A DNA stretch of 31,290 bases from positions 1 through 31,290 of IMG/VR virus record IMGVR_UViG_3300037862_000091; one strand, written 5' to 3'. Numbering within the stretch: the stretch's first letter is position 1; every line of letters begins with the position of its first letter. The position numbers and the translations under genes were made by a program. Source of the stretch: a virus. Below the pieces are notes generated by a model. That model was given only the letters and a program-made list of their open reading frames with translations. It had not been told where the DNA came from and ran no database searches. Of the stretch, positions 6,437 to 11,878 are shown piece after piece.

Positions 6437-6471
6437 TTGACAAGGTGTAATACACCCCGTACTGTGAAGCC
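6437..6471 (+). promoter_or_regulatory. Near-consensus promoter with palindromic operator, leaderless start
   Basis: A perfect -35 box TTGACA (6437-6442) is separated by exactly 17 bp from a -10 box TACTGT (6460-6465). The ATG of the rightward gene begins six bases after the -10 box, so the transcript should start at the A of the ATG (leaderless). The spacer contains the palindrome GGTGTAATACACC (6445-6457), an obvious operator. The downstream ribbon-helix-helix protein is the natural candidate to bind it. The same sites lie in front of the divergent HNH gene and may control both directions. Confidence 0.8.
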
Positions 6472-6699
6472 ATGACAAACCACACCGTTCCCCCAGTCCC
6501 CACCAAAGTCCGCGCCACATACGAAAACCACGGAGTCAACGTGGATGCCGTCACCGCACAAGCCACCGCCGACCAGCAAGCAGGCATCACAATCAACGCG
6601 GGCCGCACCGCACACCCCGGACGCGCATCCGTCCTCTACATGGAGGCGTGGTTGGCTTCCATGAAGGTCAACGGCGTACCCGCCCGGTTCGCCCGCTGA
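6472..6699 (+). CDS. Hypothetical protein, 75 aa, first gene of rightward operon
   Basis: This protein of unknown function starts MTNHTVPPVPTKVRATYE. It is Ala/Thr-rich (VDAVTAQATADQQAGITINAGRTA) with a helical C-terminus (ASVLYMEAWLASMKVNG). There is no membrane segment. The ATG lies six bases after a near-perfect promoter and has no ribosome binding site, consistent with leaderless translation. One base after its stop begins a ribbon-helix-helix gene. A small protein followed by a DNA-binding protein under a palindromic operator is the usual shape of an autoregulated pair, including toxin-antitoxin modules, but no toxin family was recognised. Confidence 0.7.
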   Translation: MTNHTVPPVPTKVRATYENHGVNVDAVTAQATADQQAGITINAGRTAHPGRASVLYMEAWLASMKVNGVPARFAR

Positions 6700-6700
6700 C

Positions 6701-6850
6701 ATGCCCAACCAACCAAAGACACCTGCCCGCACTGTCCGCATCCCAGAGGACGTGTGGGCGGCTGTGCGCGCTCGAGCGGTCGCTGACGGAGTGACGGCAA
6801 CGGCGGTCATGCTGAACGCCCTACGGTCATTCCTGCATTTACCGAAGTGA
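6701..6850 (+). CDS. Ribbon-helix-helix DNA-binding protein, 49 aa
   Basis: This 49-residue protein has the Arc/MetJ/CopG pattern. A short basic tail (NQPKTPAR) leads to a beta strand (TVRIPEDVWAAV), a helix (RARAVADG), the Gly-Val-Thr turn and a second helix (ATAVMLNALRSFL). Such proteins dimerise through the strand and bind palindromic operators. The ATG follows the stop of the 75-aa gene by one base. The last 44 bases are antisense to the end of the methyltransferase gene. It most likely represses its own promoter by binding the palindrome at 6445-6457, which is an inference from context. Confidence 0.75.
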   Translation: MPNQPKTPARTVRIPEDVWAAVRARAVADGVTATAVMLNALRSFLHLPK

Positions 6851-7970
6851 GCAGGTAACGCACTGCCGCCGCCGCCTGCAAAGGCACAACACCATTGCCC
6901 AACGCCCGCAACTGTTCGTTGCGCGTCAGTCCCGCATCAGTGACATGACCTGCATTGAGGCCCATCATCCATTCAACGAAAAGTGCTGAGAGTCGGTGAT
7001 TGCCCTCCCGCCCATCGGGAACGGTGGGCGGTGGGGCTATGCGGCTGGTGGTTGCTTCCCAACGTCGGACTGCGGGTGCGTATTGTCCCCAATCGGTGTC
7101 GGCAACAACTGTTTGATTTCCCGCAGTTGCGGTGCGAACAATGCCCCGTTCAGATTCTTCGGCCCGCCCGTCCCATCCGACACAATCGGCGTGGAAAGCA
7201 GATGCTCCACCTCGTCGGCCAATGTCGGCCCGTGCCCGCCCGCCTTTCGCTTGTCCGGGTGTTGCGACCCGCCGTTGACCGCCAGCTGCGAGGTCGGCGT
7301 TTTCAACAGGTAGTAACCGACTGTCTCGGTGAGCGACCCGAACCCCGACTCCACATGCCTCATGGCTGCCGGTGCCTCCAGACTGAACCCCGCTTCGACC
7401 GCTTGAGGTGTCGGCAAGTTGCGCAAGGACAAAGACTCGGAATCGTCCGTGAGGGGCACCCACGTCGGCAGCCCGTAAACCGCACCAGCTCGCGTCATAC
7501 CCGAGATCGGCCAAGTCTCCAAGAACGGCTCCAAGTGCCCGCAAAGTAGGCTCACCTGATTTTTCTCCCACACACCACGTACACGGTTCCATGTCGCTGT
7601 TCGCTGTTGCACTGAGCAACCCCCTCACGTTTTCAATGACCACAAGTTGCGGACGCAACACGTCAATGGCGCGGGCAAACTCTGACCACAACCCCGACCG
7701 TGTGCCCTCAGACATTCCCGCCCGCCGGCCAGCCAACGACACGTCCTGACACGGAAAGCCGCCCGTCAGAATGTCCACCGGTTCAACCGCCGACCAATCA
7801 ACCGCCGTCACGTCGCCATAGTTCGGCACGTCCGGCCAGTGATAATCAAGAATCTTCGACGGTGCTTTGTCCCACTCAACATGCCAGGCAACGTCTGCAT
7901 CCAGGACACTCACCACGCCCATGTCCAAACCGCCGTAGCCGCTGAACAGTGAACCAATACGGGCCGTCAT
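6807..7970 (-). CDS. DNA cytosine-5 methyltransferase
   Basis: This 387-residue protein has the motif order of C5-cytosine methyltransferases. Motif I is GSLFSGYGGLDMG (residues 6-18), the S-adenosylmethionine site. Motif IV is GGFPCQDVS with catalytic Cys74. Motif VI is ENVRG (113-117), and motif VIII lies around GAPHGRFRVF (171-180). After a variable target-recognition region come motif IX-like LSALFVEWMMG and motif X LGNGVVPLQAA near the C-terminus. It would methylate cytosines in a short site to protect phage DNA from host restriction. No partner endonuclease lies beside it, so it is probably an orphan. Its start overlaps the upstream 89-aa gene by 4 nt. The variable region is also open in a second frame (7037-7612). 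Confidence 0.93.
   Translation of the reverse strand: MTARIGSLFSGYGGLDMGVVSVLDADVAWHVEWDKAPSKILDYHWPDVPNYGDVTAVDWSAVEPVDILTGGFPCQDVSLAGRRAGMSEGTRSGLWSEFARAIDVLRPQLVVIENVRGLLSATANSDMEPCTWCVGEKSGEPTLRALGAVLGDLADLGYDASWCGLRAADVGAPHGRFRVFVLAQLADTSSGRSGVQSGGTGSHEACGVGVRVAHRDSRLLPVENADLAAGGQRRVATPGQAKGGRARADIGRRGGASAFHADCVGWDGRAEESERGIVRTATAGNQTVVADTDWGQYAPAVRRWEATTSRIAPPPTVPDGREGNHRLSALFVEWMMGLNAGHVTDAGLTRNEQLRALGNGVVPLQAAAAVRYLLTSVNAGMTVGRSA
7037..7612 (-). other. Long overprinted +1 reading frame inside the methyltransferase gene
   Basis: This 191-codon GTG-started frame lies in the +1 frame of the methyltransferase, over its target-recognition region. Its translation is not random. It contains EPFLETWPISGMTRAGAVYG, then LPTWVPLT and repeated L-P-T-P units, phrases that occur as genuine sequence in many C5-methyltransferases. 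Both frames therefore look methyltransferase-like over the same DNA. It may be a second product, a relic of an ancestral frame switch, or a by-product of conserved sequence. No ribosome binding site was seen. Confidence 0.35.
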
Positions 7971-8236
7971 GCGGCCACCTCAGAAAACGCGACCCGCTGA
8001 AACGACTGCGAGCGGCGAAACTCCACCAACCGCGCCTCATGGTTACGGCGCATGCTCCGATCAGCCCACCCGCCCGGCCTCTCACGATCCAACCGGCGCA
8101 CCACACTGTCCAACGTGACCGCCGACTGCACGCACCGCTCGAACTGCAATAGGTCAACGTCAATACCGTTGACGAAGTTTGCCCACGCCGCCGAATGCGC
8201 ATCCACGACGTCGGGAGTTGGCTGGTCGGCGTTCAT
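7967..8236 (-). CDS. Hypothetical protein, 89 aa
   Basis: This small charged protein starts MNADQPTPDVVDAHSAAW. It is mostly helical, with many Arg and Asp residues in the second half (RRLDRERPGGWADRSMRRNHEARLVEFRRSQ). It has no recognised domain. It overlaps the recombination-partner gene upstream and the methyltransferase downstream by 4 nt each, so all three are probably co-translated. Its position suggests a recombination or modification accessory role. Confidence 0.65.
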   Translation of the reverse strand: MNADQPTPDVVDAHSAAWANFVNGIDVDLLQFERCVQSAVTLDSVVRRLDRERPGGWADRSMRRNHEARLVEFRRSQSFQRVAFSEVAA

Positions 8237-8844
8237 TCGCCAACCGCCGCAACAAAGTCAGGGTGCGCCTCATCGACGATTGCAGCGGGTTGCTTTGCCC
8301 GCACATACTCGGCACGGATCACACCCAACACAACCGCGCCCGCGTGAGCTGCCTTAGCCTCCCCACCCAACGCACCGATCAGGTCAACGTCGCCGTCAGC
8401 CGCCGCCAACTCTTTCAACCAGTCGCGCCCCGACGTGTCTTTGGGCGGTTCAACCGGGGTGAGCGGTTGCACGGTGAACGGCAGCCGACGGCCACGGGTG
8501 ACGGTGAGGGACACTTTGTGCGGTGCGTCAATGTGTGACATGTGCGAAATTTGAATACCGCCAACCTCATCCTTCCCAAACCGGATCGTCGGGTTGCGGA
8601 ACAACGTCAACTGGTGTCCAACATGATCTGCCGACTCAACACCCCACGCCGACACCATCACCCGACGCATCGACTTTGACGGTTTGTAGGGTCGCTCCGG
8701 CCCGAACTCGGCGGTGACTACGTTCACCGGCTGTTCAGCGTTACCCGTGATCACGTCAACGATGGTGACCGTGACAGGCCCGCCAATAAGGTCATCCGCG
8801 TTGAGTTGATCCGACTTCGGGGCAATGCTTTCGGTGAGGTTCAT
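8233..8844 (-). CDS. RecE-associated actinophage protein of unknown function
   Basis: This 203-residue protein starts MNLTESIAPKSDQLNADDL. That conserved opening, and the later segments YKPSKSMRRVMVSAWG and RFGKDEVGGIQISHMSHID, mark a family that routinely lies directly after the RecE-like exonuclease in actinophage genomes. The predicted fold is rich in beta strands (VTVTIVDVI, HKVSLTVTRGRRLPFTV) with a helical C-terminus. The pairing with an exonuclease suggests a role in homologous recombination or single-strand annealing, but it does not resemble RecT in sequence and no function is established. The ATG at 8844 overlaps the exonuclease stop by 4 nt. A longer frame upstream is unsupported. 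Confidence 0.7.
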   Translation of the reverse strand: MNLTESIAPKSDQLNADDLIGGPVTVTIVDVITGNAEQPVNVVTAEFGPERPYKPSKSMRRVMVSAWGVESADHVGHQLTLFRNPTIRFGKDEVGGIQISHMSHIDAPHKVSLTVTRGRRLPFTVQPLTPVEPPKDTSGRDWLKELAAADGDVDLIGALGGEAKAAHAGAVVLGVIRAEYVRAKQPAAIVDEAHPDFVAAVGE

Positions 8845-9689
8845 GCGTATTCTTCCTCTGCGTAAATGGCCCACATGGGCGGCTGTAAGGGGTCGCCGGT
8901 TGTTGCATATCCGGGCCACGAATTGGTTCGGGCACACTCGGCGTGTAATGCGCGAGCGCGGGCGGCGGCTGATGCACCGATTTCCCGGAATTGGTCGGAC
9001 AGTTCATGCACGGCCACCAGGTAGGGCGCTGCTGTTTCGACCACCACAAACTTCATGCCGAGATCTGCCAGCCCGGTCGTGAACGCGTACGTGTCCAAAT
9101 ACCATTCCTGTTGGATGTGGTATCCGTAGTTGGCAACCGTTTTGACGAACTCATGCGGTGCGGCCGACTTGCCCGTTGTTTTGAGGTCAACGCTGTACGG
9201 GTTGCTCACGGTGAAGTCGGGCAGGTAATCAAACCGGGCACGCATCTCCACACCCGTTGTGGGGTCGGTTGCGAACACGGACGCCTCAGCCATTCCCGAC
9301 TGTTCAAACAATGACCGTGCCTGCGGGTGCGCCAAAACACTCTCGGCCATACCGTTGACGTGCCTCAGCTGAGTTGCGGTGAGCAAGATTTGCCCTGCTG
9401 CCCGTTGCCCTGCCACCCATTCGACGGTTGCCGCTTTTGTGGACACCGCCCCGGATGGGGTCAAGTGTTCGTCCGGGTAGGCGACGGCTAAAGTGCCGGT
9501 GCCGAGCACGCGACTGTGAACTGCCGTGCCCAGGTCGTAAGCGTCTTTGTGTGGTTGTGGGTTGTGTTGTGCGTGGTGGAATCGGGCGGGTGAGTCGAGA
9601 AGCAGCCGTGCGCCTGTCGATGACAGGGCGTGGTGTGCGTGGTAGGTGGTTTCGTCGAGGTCTTTGACGACACCCTGCAAGTCGGTCAT
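8841..9689 (-). CDS. RecE-like PD-(D/E)XK exonuclease
   Basis: This 282-residue nuclease has the pattern of the RecE / exonuclease VIII C-terminal domain group. The N-terminal LSSTGARLLLDSPARFHH segment is the usual 'S-x-S-x-L' entry. A conserved His follows in DLGTAVHSRVLG. The catalytic core is MRARFDYLPDF with its Asp and then VDLKTTGKSA (D-x-K). A helix with YHIQQEWYLDTY (Q-x3-Y motif) completes the active site. It should digest double-stranded DNA 5' to 3', leaving 3' tails for annealing. It overlaps its neighbours on both sides by 4 nt and sits upstream of the partner protein at 8233-8844. Confidence 0.85.
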   Translation of the reverse strand: MTDLQGVVKDLDETTYHAHHALSSTGARLLLDSPARFHHAQHNPQPHKDAYDLGTAVHSRVLGTGTLAVAYPDEHLTPSGAVSTKAATVEWVAGQRAAGQILLTATQLRHVNGMAESVLAHPQARSLFEQSGMAEASVFATDPTTGVEMRARFDYLPDFTVSNPYSVDLKTTGKSAAPHEFVKTVANYGYHIQQEWYLDTYAFTTGLADLGMKFVVVETAAPYLVAVHELSDQFREIGASAAARARALHAECARTNSWPGYATTGDPLQPPMWAIYAEEEYA

Positions 9690-10096
9690 GATGCGTCCTT
9701 CGTCATCGGGTCGAGCACAATCACTGGGCGTTCGTCAGCGCCACCCTCAAGCAGTTGCACGAACGTTTCCAACGTCATCGACACGTACTGATCGGCGGGC
9801 TTGTTCGAGCCGTGCCGTTTATGCACGACCACGCCAATGGCGGCGTCATCGTTGCCGCGTTCAATCTCGGCCTGACGAATCCACAACGGCAGGTTGTCGC
9901 GCGACACGTTTTTGACCTCAATGACCACGCGCCCGCCGCGAATCGTGCGCACCCCGCCAACGTCGCCGCGATCCTTAGCACCGTTCTTCACACGCCGGTC
10001 AATGCGGTCGTCATGCAACGCAAACTTGAGGTAGTCGGCTACGAGCCGTTCGAACGAGCTGCCCGCCTTCTTCGCGGTCGCACGACTGCGCACCAT
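9686..10096 (-). CDS. Holliday-junction-resolvase-like nuclease
   Basis: This 136-residue protein has the archaeal Hjc/Hje type of PD-(D/E)XK motif. There is a Glu in the first helix (SSFERLVADYL, E16), an Asp after a turn (RGDVGG, D45) and the E-V-K triad (VVIEVKN, E60 and K62). A helix with a conserved Gln (WIRQAEIE) follows. The basic N-terminus (MVRSRATAKK) suits DNA binding. It should cleave branched DNA and resolve recombination or replication intermediates, consistent with its place just upstream of the RecE-like gene (4-nt overlap). The start overlaps the zinc-ribbon stop by one base (TGATG). Confidence 0.8.
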   Translation of the reverse strand: MVRSRATAKKAGSSFERLVADYLKFALHDDRIDRRVKNGAKDRGDVGGVRTIRGGRVVIEVKNVSRDNLPLWIRQAEIERGNDDAAIGVVVHKRHGSNKPADQYVSMTLETFVQLLEGGADERPVIVLDPMTKDAS

Positions 10097-10254
10097 CAGT
10101 GGCCCCTCAAGTGGTCGGTGTTACAGGTAGGGCACTGCCAACCGCTCGACCGCGTTTCCGGGTCGTACCAAACATCAGCACGCGACTCGTACAGGCACGC
10201 ATTGCAGGTACGCCACGCCTTGAACTCGGCCACGTTCACGCCCGACGAGTTCAC
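10096..10254 (-). CDS. Zinc-ribbon protein, 52 aa
   Basis: This small protein starts with GTG, read MNSSGVNVAEFKAWRTC. It has two Cys pairs 21 residues apart (CNAC at 17-20 and CPTC at 41-44), the spacing of a zinc ribbon or finger. The segment between them is rich in Tyr, Trp and Arg (LYESRADVWYDPETRSSGW). The GTG overlaps the upstream stop in a GTGA junction. It likely binds DNA, RNA or a protein partner. It precedes the nuclease and may assist it. The exact role is unknown. Confidence 0.7.
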   Translation of the reverse strand: MNSSGVNVAEFKAWRTCNACLYESRADVWYDPETRSSGWQCPTCNTDHLRGH

Positions 10255-10430
10255 AACCTCACACCCATAACGGACGCCGCCGCACCGTAACCAGCCGCAT
10301 ACGATGACGCAGCGGTTGCCGCGAGCAACGCCCGCAACGTCGCAAGGTCACCGTCGAGTGCCGCCATGACAAGGGGTGCGTAGTTGTCCATGATCTGGTC
10401 GGCAGCAATGTCACCGTATGAGGGGGTCAT
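10251..10430 (-). CDS. Hypothetical helical protein, 59 aa
   Basis: This protein starts MTPSYGDIAADQIMDNYAPL. It is rich in Ala and Leu (VMAALDGDLATLRALLAATAASSYAAGYGAA), most likely one or two amphipathic helices rather than a membrane segment, because acidic residues interrupt the hydrophobic runs. The ATG at 10430 overlaps the stop of the winged-helix gene by 4 nt. A longer start at 10445 is not needed. Function unknown. Confidence 0.6.
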   Translation of the reverse strand: MTPSYGDIAADQIMDNYAPLVMAALDGDLATLRALLAATAASSYAAGYGAAASVMGVRL

Positions 10431-10750
10431 GAGGTCACCGTCCACACGCGAGCGTTACGCCCCGATGGGGTGCGCTTCAACGCGCCGTCCACAATTTGCA
10501 CGCGGCCCTGCTCTTGCAGTTCCTTCAACGCGGTTCGAACGCGGGAGCTGGAGAAGAACCCAGCCAACGCCGCCTCAATTTCGAACGCGGCCAACTGGTG
10601 CCGTTTGTCGAAACAACGCAACACCCACATTTGCGAATCGCACACGTTGTTGCTGTCGGCGGCTTGGTGGGAGGTGAGTGGATCGGTTTTGCGGGTGCGT
10701 GCCGTGTCGTCCGGGAGGATCATCGGCGGTAAGGTGTTGAGTACGGGCAT
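10427..10750 (-). CDS. Winged-helix DNA-binding protein
   Basis: This 107-residue protein starts MPVLNTLPPMILPDDTAR. It contains the actinophage signature RKTDPLTSHQAADSNN followed by a winged-helix domain: helix (SQMWVLRCFDKRHQ), helix, recognition helix (SSSRVRTALKELQEQGRV) and wing (VQIVDGALKRTPSGRNARVWTV). Such proteins are common next to phage early genes and are presumed regulators or replication accessory proteins. The ATG at 10750 is preferred because AAAGG lies seven bases upstream. An in-frame ATG at 10801, which overlaps the previous stop by 4 nt, would add 17 residues and place the hairpin at 10774-10795 inside the coding sequence. Confidence 0.7.
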   Translation of the reverse strand: MPVLNTLPPMILPDDTARTRKTDPLTSHQAADSNNVCDSQMWVLRCFDKRHQLAAFEIEAALAGFFSSSRVRTALKELQEQGRVQIVDGALKRTPSGRNARVWTVTS

Positions 10751-10773
10751 TGGCTTGCCTTTCATTTCGGAGA

Positions 10774-10795
10774 CCCCCGCGGATACGGGGGTTTT
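10774..10795. other. GC-rich stem-loop before the winged-helix gene
   Basis: CCCCCG and CGGGGG (10774-10779 and 10786-10791) form a strong stem with a 6-base loop. On the plus strand it is followed by TTTT, like a rightward terminator, but no rightward gene lies upstream. On the leftward transcript it lies just ahead of the ribosome binding site of the 107-aa gene and might affect mRNA stability or translation. It could also terminate antisense transcripts. Confidence 0.5.
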
Positions 10796-10797
10796 CG

Positions 10798-10980
10798 TCA
10801 TTTGTGGAGAAGGTTGGGGAACGGTGTGGACTCCACCTCTAGAGCGGGCGGTACGTCGGCTAGTTCCTCGACGGGCGGCAACACGACCGGCAGTGACCGG
10901 ATAAGCCCCCACGCGGCCACGTAAATACCGGCCAGCGCAGTGAGCACGAACACCCACAACACGACCGTCAGGCCCGTCAC
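10798..10980 (-). CDS. Small membrane protein, 60 aa
   Basis: This protein starts with GTG (MTGLTVVLWVFVLTALAG) and has one hydrophobic span of about 22 residues (LTVVLWVFVLTALAGIYVAAWGL), followed by a Pro/Glu-rich tail (VVLPPVEELADVPPALEVE). The membrane span near the N-terminus and the acidic tail suggest a single-pass inner membrane protein. The GTG overlaps the stop of the 31-aa gene in a GTGA junction. Small membrane proteins right after cro in temperate phages often act in superinfection exclusion or as host-takeover factors. That role is only a possibility here. Confidence 0.65.
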   Translation of the reverse strand: MTGLTVVLWVFVLTALAGIYVAAWGLIRSLPVVLPPVEELADVPPALEVESTPFPNLLHK

Positions 10981-11072
10981 TTGCCGCTCCGAGATTGCAC
11001 GGCGCAAACAATGAAGTAGAGACTCCATGCGATCACCGCGACCACGATCAGCAAGATCGGATCGGCAGCCAT
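10977..11072 (-). CDS. Very small membrane protein, 31 aa
   Basis: This 31-residue ORF (MAADPILLIVVAVIAWSLYF, then IVCAVQSRSGK) is essentially one hydrophobic helix with a positively charged C-terminal end, typical of an N-out, C-in single-span miniprotein. The ATG is eight bases after the Cro stop. Its own stop overlaps the start of the next membrane protein (GTGA), so the two are probably made together and may form a complex. The overlap and complete hydrophobic span are the main support, because ORFs this short arise by chance. Confidence 0.55.
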   Translation of the reverse strand: MAADPILLIVVAVIAWSLYFIVCAVQSRSGK

Positions 11073-11080
11073 ATCGCCGG

Positions 11081-11302
11081 TCACGCGGCACGCTCACCAA
11101 AGAACACGCCCACCGGAGTGTTCAACACACGCGAGACGGCCAGCAGCTCGTCATACTTGAACTGCACCGACCCGTTCATCCGTCTGCTCATAGACATGCG
11201 GGTGATGCCGATTAGTTCGGCTAGGTGGCTGTGGGAAATGTTTTGCCGGGCGGATACCGCGCGGACTTCGGCTGCGACATCGCAGGGAGTTTGTTTCGCC
11301 AT
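11081..11302 (-). CDS. cro: Cro-like helix-turn-helix regulator
   Basis: This 73-residue protein starts MAKQTPCDVAAEVRAVSARQ. It is a single XRE-type helix-turn-helix domain, with helices around SHSHLAELIGI and TRMSMSRRMNGS (recognition helix) and a C-terminal LAVSRVLNTPVGVFFGE. It diverges from the repressor and opens the leftward early operon, the position of cro in lambdoid and BPs-type switches. The last segment (LNTPVGVFF) parallels the repressor's LNIPVTRFF, so the two regulators share a fold and perhaps operators. The ATG at 11302 is used. A GTG at 11311 would add three residues. No ribosome binding site was seen, and translation may be leaderless or start from the GTG. Confidence 0.75.
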   Translation of the reverse strand: MAKQTPCDVAAEVRAVSARQNISHSHLAELIGITRMSMSRRMNGSVQFKYDELLAVSRVLNTPVGVFFGERAA

Positions 11303-11330
11303 GCGTGACACGTTGCCATACAGCGCGGGA

Positions 11331-11349
11331 GTGTTACGTACTGCGTTAC
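11331..11349. promoter_or_regulatory. Operator half-sites upstream of cro
   Basis: Two direct copies of G(T/C)GTTAC lie at 11331-11337 and 11343-11349, 12 bp apart. They match the half-site of the perfect palindrome at 11406-11424. Their position just upstream of the Cro-like gene makes them candidate binding sites for the repressor and/or Cro at the leftward early promoter. Confidence 0.5.
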
Positions 11350-11405
11350 GGCGTGTCGCAAGCGGATGTTCGCTGTTGCGAATGTCGACGCGCCTCTAGC
11401 CATGC

Positions 11406-11432
11406 AGTAACGCTATGCGTTACTATTTGGGC
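11406..11432 (+). promoter_or_regulatory. Repressor promoter -10 box overlapped by palindromic operator
   Basis: AGTAACGCTATGCGTTACT (11406-11424) is a perfect 8-bp inverted repeat with a 3-bp centre. It overlaps a -10 box, TACTAT (11421-11426), which lies exactly six bases before the ATG at 11433. A transcript would therefore start at the ATG (leaderless). A protein on the palindrome would block the promoter, so the repressor gene is probably autoregulated or shut off by Cro. Confidence 0.7.
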
Positions 11433-11798
11433 ATGACAAACATCGAATCGACACCCGCAGAACTCGCAACCCGCGAAACAATCGCCGCCAACCTCGACGC
11501 CGAACTATCCCGCAAGCGATACACCAAACGCCGCGCCGCCCTCGCAATGGGACTAAGCCACGTTTACGTCACACGGCGCGCCAAAGGGCAAGTAGAACTG
11601 TCCGGCTCAGATATGGTCATGTTCGCCAAATTCTTGAACATTCCCGTGACCCGGTTTTTTGTAGGGCTCCCCGACTTGGACTCGAACCAAGAACCTGCCG
11701 GTTACACGCTTGACCACTCCGCCCACACCCGCATCCATAGTCAAAACCACTCTGCGAACGTTTTACATTTTCGCCCGCGCGCCAGCCAAAACTCTTAG
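11433..11798 (+). CDS. Immunity repressor with attP inside its coding region
   Basis: This 121-residue protein starts MTNIESTPAELATRETIAAN. It carries one helix-turn-helix domain (KRRAALAMGLSHVYVTRRAKGQVEL) and ends its folded part at about LNIPVTRFFVGLP, residue 80. From residue 78 on the coding sequence runs antisense through a tRNA-derived attP core, giving the peptide GLPDLDSNQEPAG, which is characteristic of translated tRNA. Residues 91-121 (YTLDHSAH to RASQNS) are a disordered tail encoded beyond the core. After recombination with a tRNA-Asn(GTT) gene, the TAC codon for Tyr91 becomes TAA, leaving 90 residues. This matches the integration-dependent immunity design of phages BPs, Brujita and Charlie. 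The viral tail has no clear ssrA-like ending. The ATG at 11433 is chosen over 11415 because of the leaderless promoter spacing. Confidence 0.8.
   Translation: MTNIESTPAELATRETIAANLDAELSRKRYTKRRAALAMGLSHVYVTRRAKGQVELSGSDMVMFAKFLNIPVTRFFVGLPDLDSNQEPAGYTLDHSAHTRIHSQNHSANVLHFRPRASQNS
11664..11704 (-). other. attP: attP core: 3' half of a tRNA-Asn(GTT) gene
   Basis: Read leftward, the sequence gives the end of a tRNA: TAACCGGC (end of anticodon loop and 3' anticodon stem), AGGTT (variable loop) and the T-arm CTTGG-TTCGAGT-CCAAG. It then has the acceptor strand TCGGGGA and discriminator G (11667). TCGGGGA would pair with a 5' TCCCCGA, and with the G discriminator and the TAA after the anticodon this points to tRNA-Asn(GTT). 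The 5' half is absent, so it is not a functional tRNA. It lies between repressor codons and next to the integrase, as expected of attP. Phages commonly carry the 3' half of the target tRNA so that the gene is restored on integration. Confidence 0.85.
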
Positions 11799-11878
11799 CG
11801 CGAAAACTAAAACGCGCGCGTGATGTGGCAGCCGCGCTTAAATCAAACTTCCACTCAGAGTAGAGAAACGGAACCGCC

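Noticed and set aside
10774-10795. Rightward intrinsic terminator
   Set aside because: The hairpin with TTTT looks like one, but no rightward gene precedes it. It is recorded only as a stem-loop.
11415-11432. Earlier ATG for the repressor (six extra residues)
   Set aside because: This ATG lies inside the palindromic operator and before the -10 box. The ATG at 11433 lies at the ideal distance for a leaderless transcript.
11664-11740. Possible complete tRNA gene on the minus strand
   Set aside because: Only the part from the anticodon loop onward fits a tRNA. No 5' TCCCCGA strand, D-arm or matching 5' anticodon stem is present, so it is the attP core rather than a functional tRNA.
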